NCBI GenBank assembly: GCA_025997955.1
Contig: BNVH01000002.1
Coordinates: 1 to 64,000, forward strand
Direction: 5' to 3'
DNA length: 64,000 bases
Origin: Synergistales bacterium
Lineage (GTDB): Bacteria; Synergistota; Synergistia; Synergistales; Aminobacteriaceae
Shown here piece by piece: positions 31,981 through 40,671 of this stretch; within the stretch, counting starts at the first letter, position 1, and each line of letters opens with the position of its first letter. The notes beneath the pieces are model-generated. The model made no database searches, had not been told where the DNA came from, and saw only the letters and a list, made by a program, of their open reading frames with translations. Both the position numbers and the translations under genes were made by a program.

Positions 31981-33132
31981 CTACGCTAATGACTCCCTTA
32001 TTTTTTCCGCCACGAAATCCACGTGGTCGTCGGTCATATCGGGGAACATGGGTATAGAGAGTTGACCGGCGGAGAAACTCTCGGTCACGGGAAAATCTCC
32101 GGCCTTGCAGCCGAATTTTTGCCTGTAGTAAGTATGAAGGTGAAGTGGTACATAATGAACCTGCGCGCCTATTCCACTTTTCCGCAGAAATTCAAATACT
32201 TTATTGCGCCGCCCGTTAGCTACCCATATCGCAAAGATATGATACGAGTGTCCGGGGTGGTCGGGAGGAAGCGATATGCCGGAAATGGACGAGAGTTTTT
32301 CTCTGTAAAGCGATGCTATCTCACGGCGCCTCGCTACAAAAGACGGGAGCCTCTTCATCTGGCTTTCGCCGAGAGCGCAGGATATTTCGTTTAAGCGGTA
32401 GTTGTAGCCTATCTCGACCATGTCGTTGTCCCAAGCGCCTTCATACGACCGCACAAAATCTTTTTTATCTCTGACAAGGCCGTGCGACCTGAAGAGTCTC
32501 AGGTGTTTGGCGAAATCGGGCGAATCGGTCGTCACCATTCCTCCTTCGGCGGTGGTGATATGCTTCACGGGGTGAAAGCTGAAGGCGGTCATATCCGCTT
32601 CCACGCCGACTTTGTTCTTTCCTCTCTCCGCGCCCAAAGCGTGACACGCGTCCTCAACCAAGACCGCGCCGTATCGGGCCGCTATTTTTTTGAACTCGCC
32701 TACGCCAGCCGGATACCCCGCGTAGCTCACGGGGGCTATGACCTTAATAGGGCCGTCCGCTTTTTTACAGGCGTCTACGGCGCTCTCAGGGTCAAGGCAG
32801 AGCGTATCTCGCGACATATCAGCGAATACCGCTTTGCCGCCGCAGTATGTTACGGAGTTGGCGGTGGCGGCGAACGTAAAGGACGGGACTATCGCGTTGT
32901 CCCCCGGCGAAACGCCCGCGACGTGCATAGCCGCGTGAAGCGCCGCCGTGCCGTTCGAGAAAGACACCGCATGCGCCGCGCCGATATAGTCGGCGAAAGA
33001 TTTTTCAAAACGCTCAACTGTAGGCCCCATAGTGAGCCAGTCTCCCCGAAGTACGCTGACTACGGCGTTTATATCGTCCTCGCTGATGCTTTGGCGCCCA
33101 TACGGCAGATATTTTTCAAATTTGTCCGGCAT
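31981..33132 (-). CDS. arnB: ArnB, UDP-4-keto-pentose aminotransferase
   Basis: 383 residues, DegT/DnrJ/EryC1/StrS family PLP enzyme. Landmarks: LPYGRQSISEDDINAVVSVL, SFSNGTAALHAAMHVAG, VLVEDACHALGAE and FSFHPVKHITTAEGG with PLP-binding Lys190. It uses glutamate to aminate the 4-keto sugar made by the ArnA-type decarboxylase, giving UDP-L-Ara4N. The start ATG follows AGGAGGAAACTTGAA. It is second in the operon, 27 bases after arnC. Confidence 0.94.
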   Translation of the reverse strand: MPDKFEKYLPYGRQSISEDDINAVVSVLRGDWLTMGPTVERFEKSFADYIGAAHAVSFSNGTAALHAAMHVAGVSPGDNAIVPSFTFAATANSVTYCGGKAVFADMSRDTLCLDPESAVDACKKADGPIKVIAPVSYAGYPAGVGEFKKIAARYGAVLVEDACHALGAERGKNKVGVEADMTAFSFHPVKHITTAEGGMVTTDSPDFAKHLRLFRSHGLVRDKKDFVRSYEGAWDNDMVEIGYNYRLNEISCALGESQMKRLPSFVARRREIASLYREKLSSISGISLPPDHPGHSYHIFAIWVANGRRNKVFEFLRKSGIGAQVHYVPLHLHTYYRQKFGCKAGDFPVTESFSAGQLSIPMFPDMTDDHVDFVAEKIRESLA

Positions 33133-33159
33133 TTCAAGTTTCCTCCTGACTTACAAAAT

Positions 33160-34101
33160 TTATATGTTTTTGGGACGGCCGCATATTTCTTTGACAAAAA
33201 AACGCGGCCTGCCTCGGACATCGTGATATATGCGCCCGATGTATTCCCCGAGGAGACCGAGTCCGATAAACTGGGCTCCTATGAACACAAAAAGGACGGC
33301 GAAGAGGGTAAATATGCCATTCGCCGCCCATATGGGACCATACGCTAACCGGAGAACGGCAAGCAATACGCCAAAGCCGATGCCGAGCATGGAGATGACG
33401 CCCCCCATCAACGACAACATACGCAGCGGAAACGTCGACATGGAAGTGAGCATATCGAATTGCAACGAAATCAGCTTGAACAGGCCGTACTTGGAGTCCC
33501 CACCCGTGCGCGCGCTGTGTTTGACCGGTATTTCGATGGTGCTTCCGGCAAAGCTGTTTGCCAGCACCGGAATGAACGTCGAATGCTCGTCGCAGCCTAT
33601 CATCGCGTTTACGACCATACGGCTGTACCCCCTCAGCATACAGCCGTAATCGCGCATCGACACGCCGGTCGCGCGCGCCGCGACGCTGTTGACAAGCGAC
33701 GACGCCGCGCGGCGAAAAAAAGTGTCCTGTCTGTTCTGTCGGACGGTCCCCACGACGTCGATTCCCTTGTCCAATTCATCAAGAAGCCTCGGGATTTCCT
33801 CGGGCGGATTTTGGAGGTCGGCGTCAAGCGTCACCACCGCGTCCCCAGCGCTCTCCTCAAGTCCGGCAAAAACGGCGGCGTGCTGACCGTAGTTGCGGTT
33901 CAACATAACGACCTTTATCTCAGGGTTGAGAACGGACGCCTCGCGCAATATTTCACGCGACCCGTCTTTGCTTCCGTCGTCGACGAATATTATTTCAAAC
34001 TCCCGCATAGAGCCGCGGCAAGTCGCGAGGGTGCGATCAATAAGCTCAGGCAGGTTTTCTTTTTCGTTGTATACGGGTATAACTACAGAAAGCGCGATCA
34101 T
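33160..34101 (-). CDS. arnC: ArnC, undecaprenyl-phosphate Ara4FN transferase
   Basis: About 313 residues from ATG 34101, with GGAGG six bases upstream. GT2 catalytic part residues 1-220 (LSVVIPVYNEKENLPELI, EIIFVDDGSKDGS, VVTLDADLQNPPEEI with the DxD-type metal site, RDYGCMLRGY), then two membrane helices (MLSLMGGVISMLGIGFGVLL; GIFTLFAVLFVFIGAQFIGL). It loads UDP-Ara4FN sugar on undecaprenyl phosphate. First gene of the arn operon. A ugd (UDP-glucose dehydrogenase) gene is not in the window. Confidence 0.93.
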   Translation of the reverse strand: MIALSVVIPVYNEKENLPELIDRTLATCRGSMREFEIIFVDDGSKDGSREILREASVLNPEIKVVMLNRNYGQHAAVFAGLEESAGDAVVTLDADLQNPPEEIPRLLDELDKGIDVVGTVRQNRQDTFFRRAASSLVNSVAARATGVSMRDYGCMLRGYSRMVVNAMIGCDEHSTFIPVLANSFAGSTIEIPVKHSARTGGDSKYGLFKLISLQFDMLTSMSTFPLRMLSLMGGVISMLGIGFGVLLAVLRLAYGPIWAANGIFTLFAVLFVFIGAQFIGLGLLGEYIGRIYHDVRGRPRFFVKEICGRPKNI

Positions 34102-34195
34102 TCGTTTCCTCCGAATCTTTTTCTTTGTTTTTCTTTGTTTGGAACAATTCCGAGATAATATTAACACCTAATTCGTCTTAAATGAGATAAAGATT

Positions 34196-34229
34196 AGCGA
34201 GGCAGCGCGAAATCTAGCGCTGCCTCGCT
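34196..34229. terminator. Terminator after the iron alcohol dehydrogenase
   Basis: Perfect 13-bp stem AGCGAGGCAGCGC / GCGCTGCCTCGCT with an 8-base loop, 24 bases past the stop codon of the alcohol dehydrogenase gene. It isolates that gene from the arn operon. Confidence 0.85.
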
Positions 34230-34252
34230 TTTGTCAGTCTATTTGGATGTCC

Positions 34253-35431
34253 TTAGAAATCTACTTCTTTGCCGCTGTAGGTGCAAGACAGCAGCTTTGC
34301 CATCTGGTCGGGCGTGACAGAGCGTGGGTTTGAGCCTGTGCAGGCGTCGCCTACGGCGAGAGGCGCTATTTTCGGGAGTTTTTCGTTGAACTCGGCTTCT
34401 TTCACGCCGAAGTCCTTGAGCGTGGCGGGGATACCCATTGTCTTGTTCATGCAGTCTATCCTGTCGCAAAGGGCCTGCACGAGCCCGGCCTGACCCAGAG
34501 CGGATAGCCCCACGAAGCGCGCTATGTCCGCGTAGCGACTGGCCGCCGTGGGCTCAGCCGCGTTATATTTGATGACGTAGGGCAGGTAGATGGCGTTTGC
34601 GCAGCCGTGCGGAATATGCCCCGTGGAGAACGCCGCGCCTGTTTTGTGCGCCATGGAGTGGACTATGCCGAGGAGCGCGTTCGAGAAAGCCATGCCGGCC
34701 AAACACTGAGCGTAGTGCATTTGCTCACGCGCGGCCATATTGCCCTTCCATGACGGCGCCAAATACGCCAACACCATCTCGATGGCCTTCAGAGCCAGCG
34801 CGTCCGTAAACGGCGAGTTCAGCGTCGAGACGTATGCCTCAATGGCGTGAGTGAGCGCGTCCATACCCGTGTGAGCCGTAAGCGTGGGGGGCATGGTCTC
34901 GGCTATCAGCGGGTCGACGATGGCTATATCCGGCGTGATGTTGAAGTCGGCCAAGGGATATTTGACGCCCTTGGCGTAATCCGTGATGACCGAAAACGCC
35001 GTAACCTCCGTGGCCGTGCCCGAGGTGGACGGAATGGCGGCGAACTTCGCCTTTTGGCGCAGCTCCGGGAAGCTGAACGGGATGGTGAGTGTCTCGAACT
35101 TCACGTTGGGATACTCATAAAACGCCCACATGGCTTTGGCCGCGTCTATAGGAGAACCGCCGCCTATGGCGACTATCCAGTCGGGGCCAAACTCGCGCAT
35201 GGCGGCCGCGCCCTTCATGACGGTCTCGACGGACGGATCCGGCTCAACGCCCTCGAAGAGGCGCACTTCCATACCGGCCGCCTTGAGGTACTCGACCGTT
35301 TTGTCGAGGAAGCCGAATTTCTTCATAGAGCCTCCGCCCACTACGACGATGGCCTTTTTACCCTTCAGATTTTTCAGCTCTTCCAAAGAATTCTTCCCAT
35401 AATACACATCTCTTGGCAACGTAAAACGCAT
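34253..35431 (-). CDS. Iron-containing alcohol dehydrogenase
   Basis: 392 residues from ATG 35431 (AAGGAGAG upstream). Family III ADH: NAD-binding VVVGGGSMKKFG and AIGGGSPIDAAKAMW; metal-binding region HTGMDALTHAIEAYVST, HSMAHKTGAAFSTGHIPHGCANAI (the three His and Asp of this class). It reduces aldehydes such as butyraldehyde or acetaldehyde with NAD(P)H in fermentation. Substrate preference cannot be read from the sequence. Monocistronic, with a strong terminator. Confidence 0.92.
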   Translation of the reverse strand: MRFTLPRDVYYGKNSLEELKNLKGKKAIVVVGGGSMKKFGFLDKTVEYLKAAGMEVRLFEGVEPDPSVETVMKGAAAMREFGPDWIVAIGGGSPIDAAKAMWAFYEYPNVKFETLTIPFSFPELRQKAKFAAIPSTSGTATEVTAFSVITDYAKGVKYPLADFNITPDIAIVDPLIAETMPPTLTAHTGMDALTHAIEAYVSTLNSPFTDALALKAIEMVLAYLAPSWKGNMAAREQMHYAQCLAGMAFSNALLGIVHSMAHKTGAAFSTGHIPHGCANAIYLPYVIKYNAAEPTAASRYADIARFVGLSALGQAGLVQALCDRIDCMNKTMGIPATLKDFGVKEAEFNEKLPKIAPLAVGDACTGSNPRSVTPDQMAKLLSCTYSGKEVDF

Positions 35432-35468
35432 AAAAAACACTCTCCTTATGTAAAATTTATATAAAATT

Positions 35469-35494
35469 CCCCGCTGCGCTGTTAAATTACGGGG
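35469..35494 (-). terminator. Weak terminator after pcm
   Basis: On the minus strand CCCCG...CGGGG (5-bp GC stem) followed by AATTTTATATAAA. Short stem, so only a possible terminator. Confidence 0.35.
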
Positions 35495-35501
35495 CGACCG
35501 A

Positions 35502-36161
35502 TTATGACGACGACGGGCTTTCCGGGTCTAAGCCCATCAATATCGGGACAAATTTACAGTAGTCGTGCCAGGTGTTGCGAAAGCCGTGTTCGAGATTTTC
35601 GCGCGTAAGAAGGCGCTGGTTTCCGGTGGTGACGTTCAGGGGCGCTACGAGTACGCCGCCCCGGACTAACTGCCTGTCCCACTCAGGCTCGACGCGGCCT
35701 GTGGCGGCCGTGACTATTACGCGGTCATACGGGGCGTTTTCGGCGTGCCCCAACCGCCCGTCGCCGAATATGACAGTGACGTCGAAGTTCATATCGCCGA
35801 GGCGCTTTCGCGCGCTCTCGGCCAAAGAAGCTATCCGCTCTACAGACCAGACGCGAAGTCCGAGCGCCGACAGAACGGCGGACTGGTAACCGGAGCCCGT
35901 GCCTATTTCCAAAATTCTCATACCTGGCTCGGCGGCCAACAGCTCGGTCATTTTCGCCACCATATAGGGCTGAGAGATGGTCTGCTGAGAACCTATGGGA
36001 AGAGGCCTATCGACATAAGCGGACGACGCGTGCTCAGAAGGCACGAAAAGATGACGTGGGACAGAAGCAAGCGCCGCGAGCACGCGAGTGTCTTTAACAT
36101 CGCGTCCGACAATTTGTTCTTCTATCATGTCGGTTGCCTCGTTCTGCCATTCTCGCGCCAC
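35502..36161 (-). CDS. pcm: Protein-L-isoaspartate O-methyltransferase
   Basis: 219 residues. The GTG start at 36161 follows GGAGGTGC. SAM-binding ILEIGTGSGYQSAVLSALG, the substrate loop PLPIGSQQTISQPYMVAKM, and YDRVIVTAATGRVEPEW are typical. It methylates isoaspartyl residues so that damaged proteins can be repaired. The last roughly 15 residues (LGLDPESPSSS-like) are variable. Divergent from pepT, with 133 bases between. Confidence 0.93.
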   Translation of the reverse strand: MAREWQNEATDMIEEQIVGRDVKDTRVLAALASVPRHLFVPSEHASSAYVDRPLPIGSQQTISQPYMVAKMTELLAAEPGMRILEIGTGSGYQSAVLSALGLRVWSVERIASLAESARKRLGDMNFDVTVIFGDGRLGHAENAPYDRVIVTAATGRVEPEWDRQLVRGGVLVAPLNVTTGNQRLLTRENLEHGFRNTWHDYCKFVPILMGLDPESPSSS

Positions 36162-36294
36162 TAGACAAGCACCTCCGAAAAATCAAAAATTCCGAACAAC
36201 TTTTCAACATTTCCGCTCGACTGAAACACAAAACAGTTGTATCCTTATGTATTATACTACGAAAACAACCACACCAAAAAAGGAGAGTAATTTT

Positions 36295-37545
36295 ATGTAT
36301 TCCACGCTAAATCGTTTTCTGAAATACGTAACTTACGACACGCAATCCGTCGACAGAGCCGAGCAGACACCGAGCACGCCCGGACAGCTCGTCTTGGCCG
36401 AGGTCTTGGGCAAAGAGCTCGAATCGCTCGGCCTAATGGATGTGGAGGTTACGCCCCACGCCTATGTCACGGCCACATGCCCGTCCAACATCAAAGACGC
36501 TAACAAAAAAAATAAAGTTCCGGCTATAGGTTTTGTCGCCCATATAGATACAGCCACCGAGGTGACGGGCAAGGACGTCAAGCCATCCGTGGTCACGAAC
36601 TACGACGGAGGGGATATAACGTTAAAAGACGGCGACGAATCCGAAAGGGTGGTTCTCTCCCCGAAAGATTTTCCCTACCTTTTGAATTATAGGGGGCAGG
36701 ATATCGTCGTGACGGACGGCAACACGCTTCTCGGCGCGGACAACAAGGCCGGGGTCGCCGAGATAATAGCCGGGACGGAATGGCTCATTCAGCATCCCGA
36801 AATAGAGCACGGAGATGTGAAAATAGCGTTCACCCCAGACGAGGAAGTCGGGCACTTGGCAAAGCTTCTCGACATCGAAAAATGGGGCGCGGACTTCGCC
36901 TACACCTTAGACGGAGGGGCGGTAGGCGAGATATGCTGGGAGAACTTCAACGCCGCGAGCGCGGTCATAGACATAAAAGGGCGCGCTGTGCACCCGGGCA
37001 AATCAAAAGGGCTCATGCTGAACGCCGTCACCATGGGACAGGAGTTCAACGCGCTCTTCCCTCCGTCGGAGACGCCGGCCACGACCGAGGGCTACGAGGG
37101 ATACTACCACTGCCTGAGCTTCAACGGCTCAGTCGAGGGCGTAACGCTCAAATATATCATCCGCGACCACGACACGCAAAAGTTCGAGGAACGCAAGAAG
37201 TTCATGGAGAAGGCCGTAAAATGGATGCAGGACAAATACGGTTCCGACCGCTTCGTTATCGACATGAGGGATCAGTACCGCAACATGGCCGACAAGGTAA
37301 AGGGACATGAGGAAATTGTCGAGCTTGCGCTCAGCGCCATGCGCGAGCTTGGGATAGAGCCGAACATCGTCCCTATGCGCGGTGGCACGGACGGCGCGGC
37401 GCTTTCTTGGCGCGGGCTCGTCACGCCGAACATCTTCACGGGCGGGCACAACTATCACGGCAAGTTCGAGTTTATATCCGTACAGTCCATGGACAAAGCC
37501 GTCGACATGATGCTCAAGATTTTAGAGCTCGCGGTCAAAAAATAA
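36295..37545 (+). CDS. pepT: Peptidase T (tripeptidase)
   Basis: 416 residues from ATG 36295 (AGGAGAG upstream); upstream open frame is noncoding. M20 metallopeptidase landmarks: GFVAHIDTATEV (metal His and Asp), LLGADNKAGVAEI (bridging Asp), IAFTPDEEVGH (catalytic Glu-Glu), FAYTLDGGAVGEICWENF, GGTDGAALSWRG and GGHNYHGKFEF. It removes the N-terminal residue from tripeptides in the cytoplasm, fitting an amino-acid-fermenting life style. Confidence 0.96.
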   Translation: MYSTLNRFLKYVTYDTQSVDRAEQTPSTPGQLVLAEVLGKELESLGLMDVEVTPHAYVTATCPSNIKDANKKNKVPAIGFVAHIDTATEVTGKDVKPSVVTNYDGGDITLKDGDESERVVLSPKDFPYLLNYRGQDIVVTDGNTLLGADNKAGVAEIIAGTEWLIQHPEIEHGDVKIAFTPDEEVGHLAKLLDIEKWGADFAYTLDGGAVGEICWENFNAASAVIDIKGRAVHPGKSKGLMLNAVTMGQEFNALFPPSETPATTEGYEGYYHCLSFNGSVEGVTLKYIIRDHDTQKFEERKKFMEKAVKWMQDKYGSDRFVIDMRDQYRNMADKVKGHEEIVELALSAMRELGIEPNIVPMRGGTDGAALSWRGLVTPNIFTGGHNYHGKFEFISVQSMDKAVDMMLKILELAVKK

Positions 37546-37597
37546 GATATAATCAGTGGGTTGTACGCGATAATCGCAAGTTTAAGGGAGGCGCAAG

Positions 37598-38584
37598 ATG
37601 TCGAAGTTGGCGGAAGTAGAGGTTGTCCTATCACACAGTGAGAGATTGCCTGTCGTGGACGTTTGGCTGATTATCGATATTCTCAGGGCCACGACCGTGA
37701 TGACGAGCTGGTTTGAAGCGGGAGGCGGGGATCTCTACCCCTCCGAATCGGTCGAGGAAGCGCTCAATTTGGCGGCTTCGCTAAAGAAGGACGGCCAGAC
37801 CCCCGTCCTGATGGGAGAGCGCAACGCCATAGCCCCGGAGGGCTTTGACCTCGGCAATTCGCCATTGGATATAACGCGCGACCTCGTCTCACGCCATTCA
37901 TGCGCCGTGATGGCCACAACAAACGGCACAAAAGCCCTGTTGAAGGCCGCTTCCACGGGGCGTCCGGTCTTTGCGGCCTGTGCCCGAAACGCCTTTGCCG
38001 CTTTGAATACCGCTCTTTCAAGGGGGAGCAGAATAGGGATTTTCTGCTCCGGGCGCAAGGGGCGTCCGGCGTGGGACGACACGCTCTGCGCCGGCCTTTT
38101 TATCTCCAGACTGAAGGACTACTTTCCAGAAACTCGCTGCTCCGACAGCGCGCGTCTCGCACTCCTGGCATGGCGCGGCGCGTCCGAAAACGCTCTTCCT
38201 GGTAATGCCTCGGTCAGCGTTGCTTCCGTAGAGTCTTCCCGCTTCGAGTATTCCGTCAGAACAGCCGATCACGCCGTGTTTTTAAAAAAAATAGGATTTG
38301 GCGACGATATAGCTTTCGCGTCCCGCGTGGACGCCACGGACGTCGTGCCGGAGCTTCACGAGCAGCCGGAGGGCGACGGCATGAGAGCCGTGATGCGCCC
38401 CTCGCATGGGGAGGCTCACGCCATTCTTCAAAAAGACCTACTCGACTCACCCGCCGTAATCAAGCCGCGCGCCGCGCCGCTTGAGGGCAAGCTTAGCGAC
38501 AATCAGGACGGCAGTTACGTGTTTTTCGCGGGGAAAGAATATGAAAAATGGCACGGGAACAAAAGAGGCCCCGACGAAAGATAA
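37598..38584 (+). CDS. ComB-family 2-phosphosulfolactate phosphatase-like protein with extra C-terminal region
   Basis: 328 residues; GGGAGG six bases before the ATG. The first roughly 240 residues match the ComB family: VWLIIDILRATTVMTSWF, VLMGERNAIAPEGFDLGNSP, VMATTNGTKALLKAA and DDTLCAGLFISRL. Characterised ComB hydrolyses 2-phosphosulfolactate in coenzyme M synthesis; many bacterial members have unknown substrates. About 85 residues (from near DVVPELHEQPEGDG) extend past the usual end and are of unknown role. It lies 52 bases after pepT. Confidence 0.8.
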   Translation: MSKLAEVEVVLSHSERLPVVDVWLIIDILRATTVMTSWFEAGGGDLYPSESVEEALNLAASLKKDGQTPVLMGERNAIAPEGFDLGNSPLDITRDLVSRHSCAVMATTNGTKALLKAASTGRPVFAACARNAFAALNTALSRGSRIGIFCSGRKGRPAWDDTLCAGLFISRLKDYFPETRCSDSARLALLAWRGASENALPGNASVSVASVESSRFEYSVRTADHAVFLKKIGFGDDIAFASRVDATDVVPELHEQPEGDGMRAVMRPSHGEAHAILQKDLLDSPAVIKPRAAPLEGKLSDNQDGSYVFFAGKEYEKWHGNKRGPDER

Positions 38585-38669
38585 AGAACCAAAAAATGAA
38601 GCGAGAAGAAAATTTTAATTTCGAGGCAAATTTTAGCAAATTTCAAAGAAAGAATGGTTGTACGAAATT

Positions 38670-39848
38670 ATGAAAACACTTTATTTTGACTGTTTCGCGG
38701 GAATTTCAGGCGATATGTTGGTCGGGGCGCTTTTCGGGCTGACGCCGAACTTAGACGCTTTTAAGGCCGAACTCGCAAAAATGACGAAATTCAGCAGCGA
38801 AGACTACAGCGTGAGCTTTGAAAAAAGCGCTAAAAATGGCATAACCGGAACGCATTTTCAAGTCCATACCCACGAGCGTCACCCCCATAGAGCTCTCCAA
38901 GACATAGAGGATATAATTATGTCGAGCTCTCTTTCCGACCGTATAAAGCGGGAGGCCATGAGAGCTTTCGCGCTTCTTGCCGACGCCGAGGCGAGGGTGC
39001 ACGGCACGACGCCAGACAAAATCCATTTTCACGAAGTGGGAGCCGTGGATTCTATCCTCGATATAGTGGGAACTTATATTTTAATGGATAAGTTGGAGTG
39101 GCCGAGAGTGATATGCTCTCCCATAAACGTCGGCTCCGGCACTGTTACTTGCGCTCACGGCGTTTTGCCCGTCCCCGCTCCCGCCACGGAGATTTTGCTG
39201 CGCAACCTTCCTATTTACTCGAACGGCTCACCCATGGAACGCACGACGCCGACCGGCGCTCTCTTGGCAAAGTGCCTGAGCGCCGCGTTTTTACCTATCC
39301 CCGAAGGAGTTATCGTTGCCTCGTCTTACGGACTCGGCACACGCGACTCCGACATACCGAACGTCCTGCGAGTTCTGTTGATGGAAGGTAGCCAAAAAGA
39401 CTCCGAGGGCTTTGAAAGAGATAGGGTCGCCTCCCTTGCCGCCAACATCGACGACATGAATCCGCAGGATTTCGCGCTCGTATCGGAGCGTCTTTTCGAG
39501 GCCGGGGCGCTTGATGTGTGGTCAGAATCCATCTTTATGAAAAAGGGCCGTTTGGGCGTGAAGCTGTCCTGCCTCTGCGCGCCCGAGAAGGCGGATTGGC
39601 TATCCCTCATTATACTGAAAAACACCACAACTCAGGGAGTGCGAAGAACAACTCTTGACCGTATTAAATTATGTTATAAGATAGAGAAAGTTCAGACTTC
39701 TCTCGGCGACATTAGCGTAAAGACCGCGTATTTAGACGGCTTGCCACTGCGCATGACGCCGGAATACGAGGATATAAAGCGCGTAGCTGTCGAGCGCGGG
39801 CTTTCTATGGCCGAGGTCAGGAGTATCGTGTCTCACGAGGTGAAATAA
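38670..39848 (+). CDS. larC: LarC-type nickel insertion protein
   Basis: 392 residues from ATG 38670. Signature start MKTLYFDCFAGISGDMLVGAL, His-rich region HTHERHPHRALQDIEDII, FHEVGAVDSILDIVG, NVGSGTVTCAHGVLPVPAPAT and ERTTPTGALLAKCL. LarC loads nickel on the pincer cofactor of lactate racemase-type enzymes. larB and larE are not nearby. In some species larC is split by a programmed frameshift; here it is one continuous frame. Confidence 0.92.
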   Translation: MKTLYFDCFAGISGDMLVGALFGLTPNLDAFKAELAKMTKFSSEDYSVSFEKSAKNGITGTHFQVHTHERHPHRALQDIEDIIMSSSLSDRIKREAMRAFALLADAEARVHGTTPDKIHFHEVGAVDSILDIVGTYILMDKLEWPRVICSPINVGSGTVTCAHGVLPVPAPATEILLRNLPIYSNGSPMERTTPTGALLAKCLSAAFLPIPEGVIVASSYGLGTRDSDIPNVLRVLLMEGSQKDSEGFERDRVASLAANIDDMNPQDFALVSERLFEAGALDVWSESIFMKKGRLGVKLSCLCAPEKADWLSLIILKNTTTQGVRRTTLDRIKLCYKIEKVQTSLGDISVKTAYLDGLPLRMTPEYEDIKRVAVERGLSMAEVRSIVSHEVK

Positions 39849-39931
39849 AATTTGAGTTAAAAGTTTGAGAGTTGAGAATGATTTAACGCTTGAATTTATA
39901 GATTTTTACAAAATCAGAACGGAGGTCTCTC

Positions 39932-40630
39932 GTGGTTATTCTTACTGTGGTTTTATTGTTGTGCGTTTCCATAGCAGTCAACGTGTTGCTTCTGAGGCGA
40001 AAGGATGACATCGACAAACGCCGCGTCCGCTCTACGTTGCTTAGAGGTATACGGAACGTCAAGGAGTTAGCGACTATTAGGCAAAATTTTCAGTCAATCG
40101 TCATGTACGAGGAAAACAAGGCTTTCTGGGGGTTGGTGTTGCCCGGCACGGCGCGAAAGTTTATTCTGAAATACTCCGGAATCGTCGTATGCGGCAATGA
40201 TCTGTCAGGTATTCAGGTCTCAGAGGCTTTTGCCGTGAACCGCTTCCGCATAATAGTGCCGCGCAGCAAGATTTTAGACATATACGCGGATATCAGAAGC
40301 GTCCAGGTCTACGACCAAAAGGCCGGAATTTTCACCTCCATCAAGCTACAGGAGCAGAACAGAGAGATAGCCGCGAACCTCGAAGAGGTACGCAAAGACG
40401 CCCTGCAAAGCGACATCCTGCGCCGCGCCGACGAAAACACCAGCATGGTCTTAACCACCATGGCCGCGTCCTTCGGCGTAGAGGCCGAGATAATATTCGA
40501 CGACCAAGACAAGAACATCATGCGTCCGACTCGCATATCCGACCTTCTGAGAGCCGACCCAAAGAGCCCGGAAAACGCTTCCGAAACAGAACCCGCCCCC
40601 GTAATACCGGAGACGGTCAGCGTAAATTGA
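39932..40630 (+). CDS. DUF4230 membrane-anchored protein
   Basis: 232 residues; GTG start with GGAGG upstream. One N-terminal membrane helix (VVILTVVLLLCVSIAVNVLLL) and a DUF4230-type body (VRSTLLRGIRNVKELATIRQNF, FILKYSGIVVCGNDLSGIQV, FRIIVPRSKILDIYAD). The body would be periplasmic if the helix is a simple N-in anchor. Function of the family is not known. A hairpin at 40644-40671 follows. Confidence 0.8.
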   Translation: MVILTVVLLLCVSIAVNVLLLRRKDDIDKRRVRSTLLRGIRNVKELATIRQNFQSIVMYEENKAFWGLVLPGTARKFILKYSGIVVCGNDLSGIQVSEAFAVNRFRIIVPRSKILDIYADIRSVQVYDQKAGIFTSIKLQEQNREIAANLEEVRKDALQSDILRRADENTSMVLTTMAASFGVEAEIIFDDQDKNIMRPTRISDLLRADPKSPENASETEPAPVIPETVSVN

Positions 40631-40643
40631 AATATAATGCAAG

Positions 40644-40671
40644 AAACGGGCGACTAAAGCGCTGCCCGTTT
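40644..40671. terminator. Bidirectional terminator between convergent genes
   Basis: 8-bp stem AAACGGGC / GCCCGTTT with a 12-base loop and TTTT on the + strand. It overlaps the last codons of the convergent DUF2400 gene. Confidence 0.7.

Noticed and set aside
32482..33348. Long + strand open frame antisense to arnB/arnC
   Set aside because: It spans two real genes on the opposite strand and has no family motifs.
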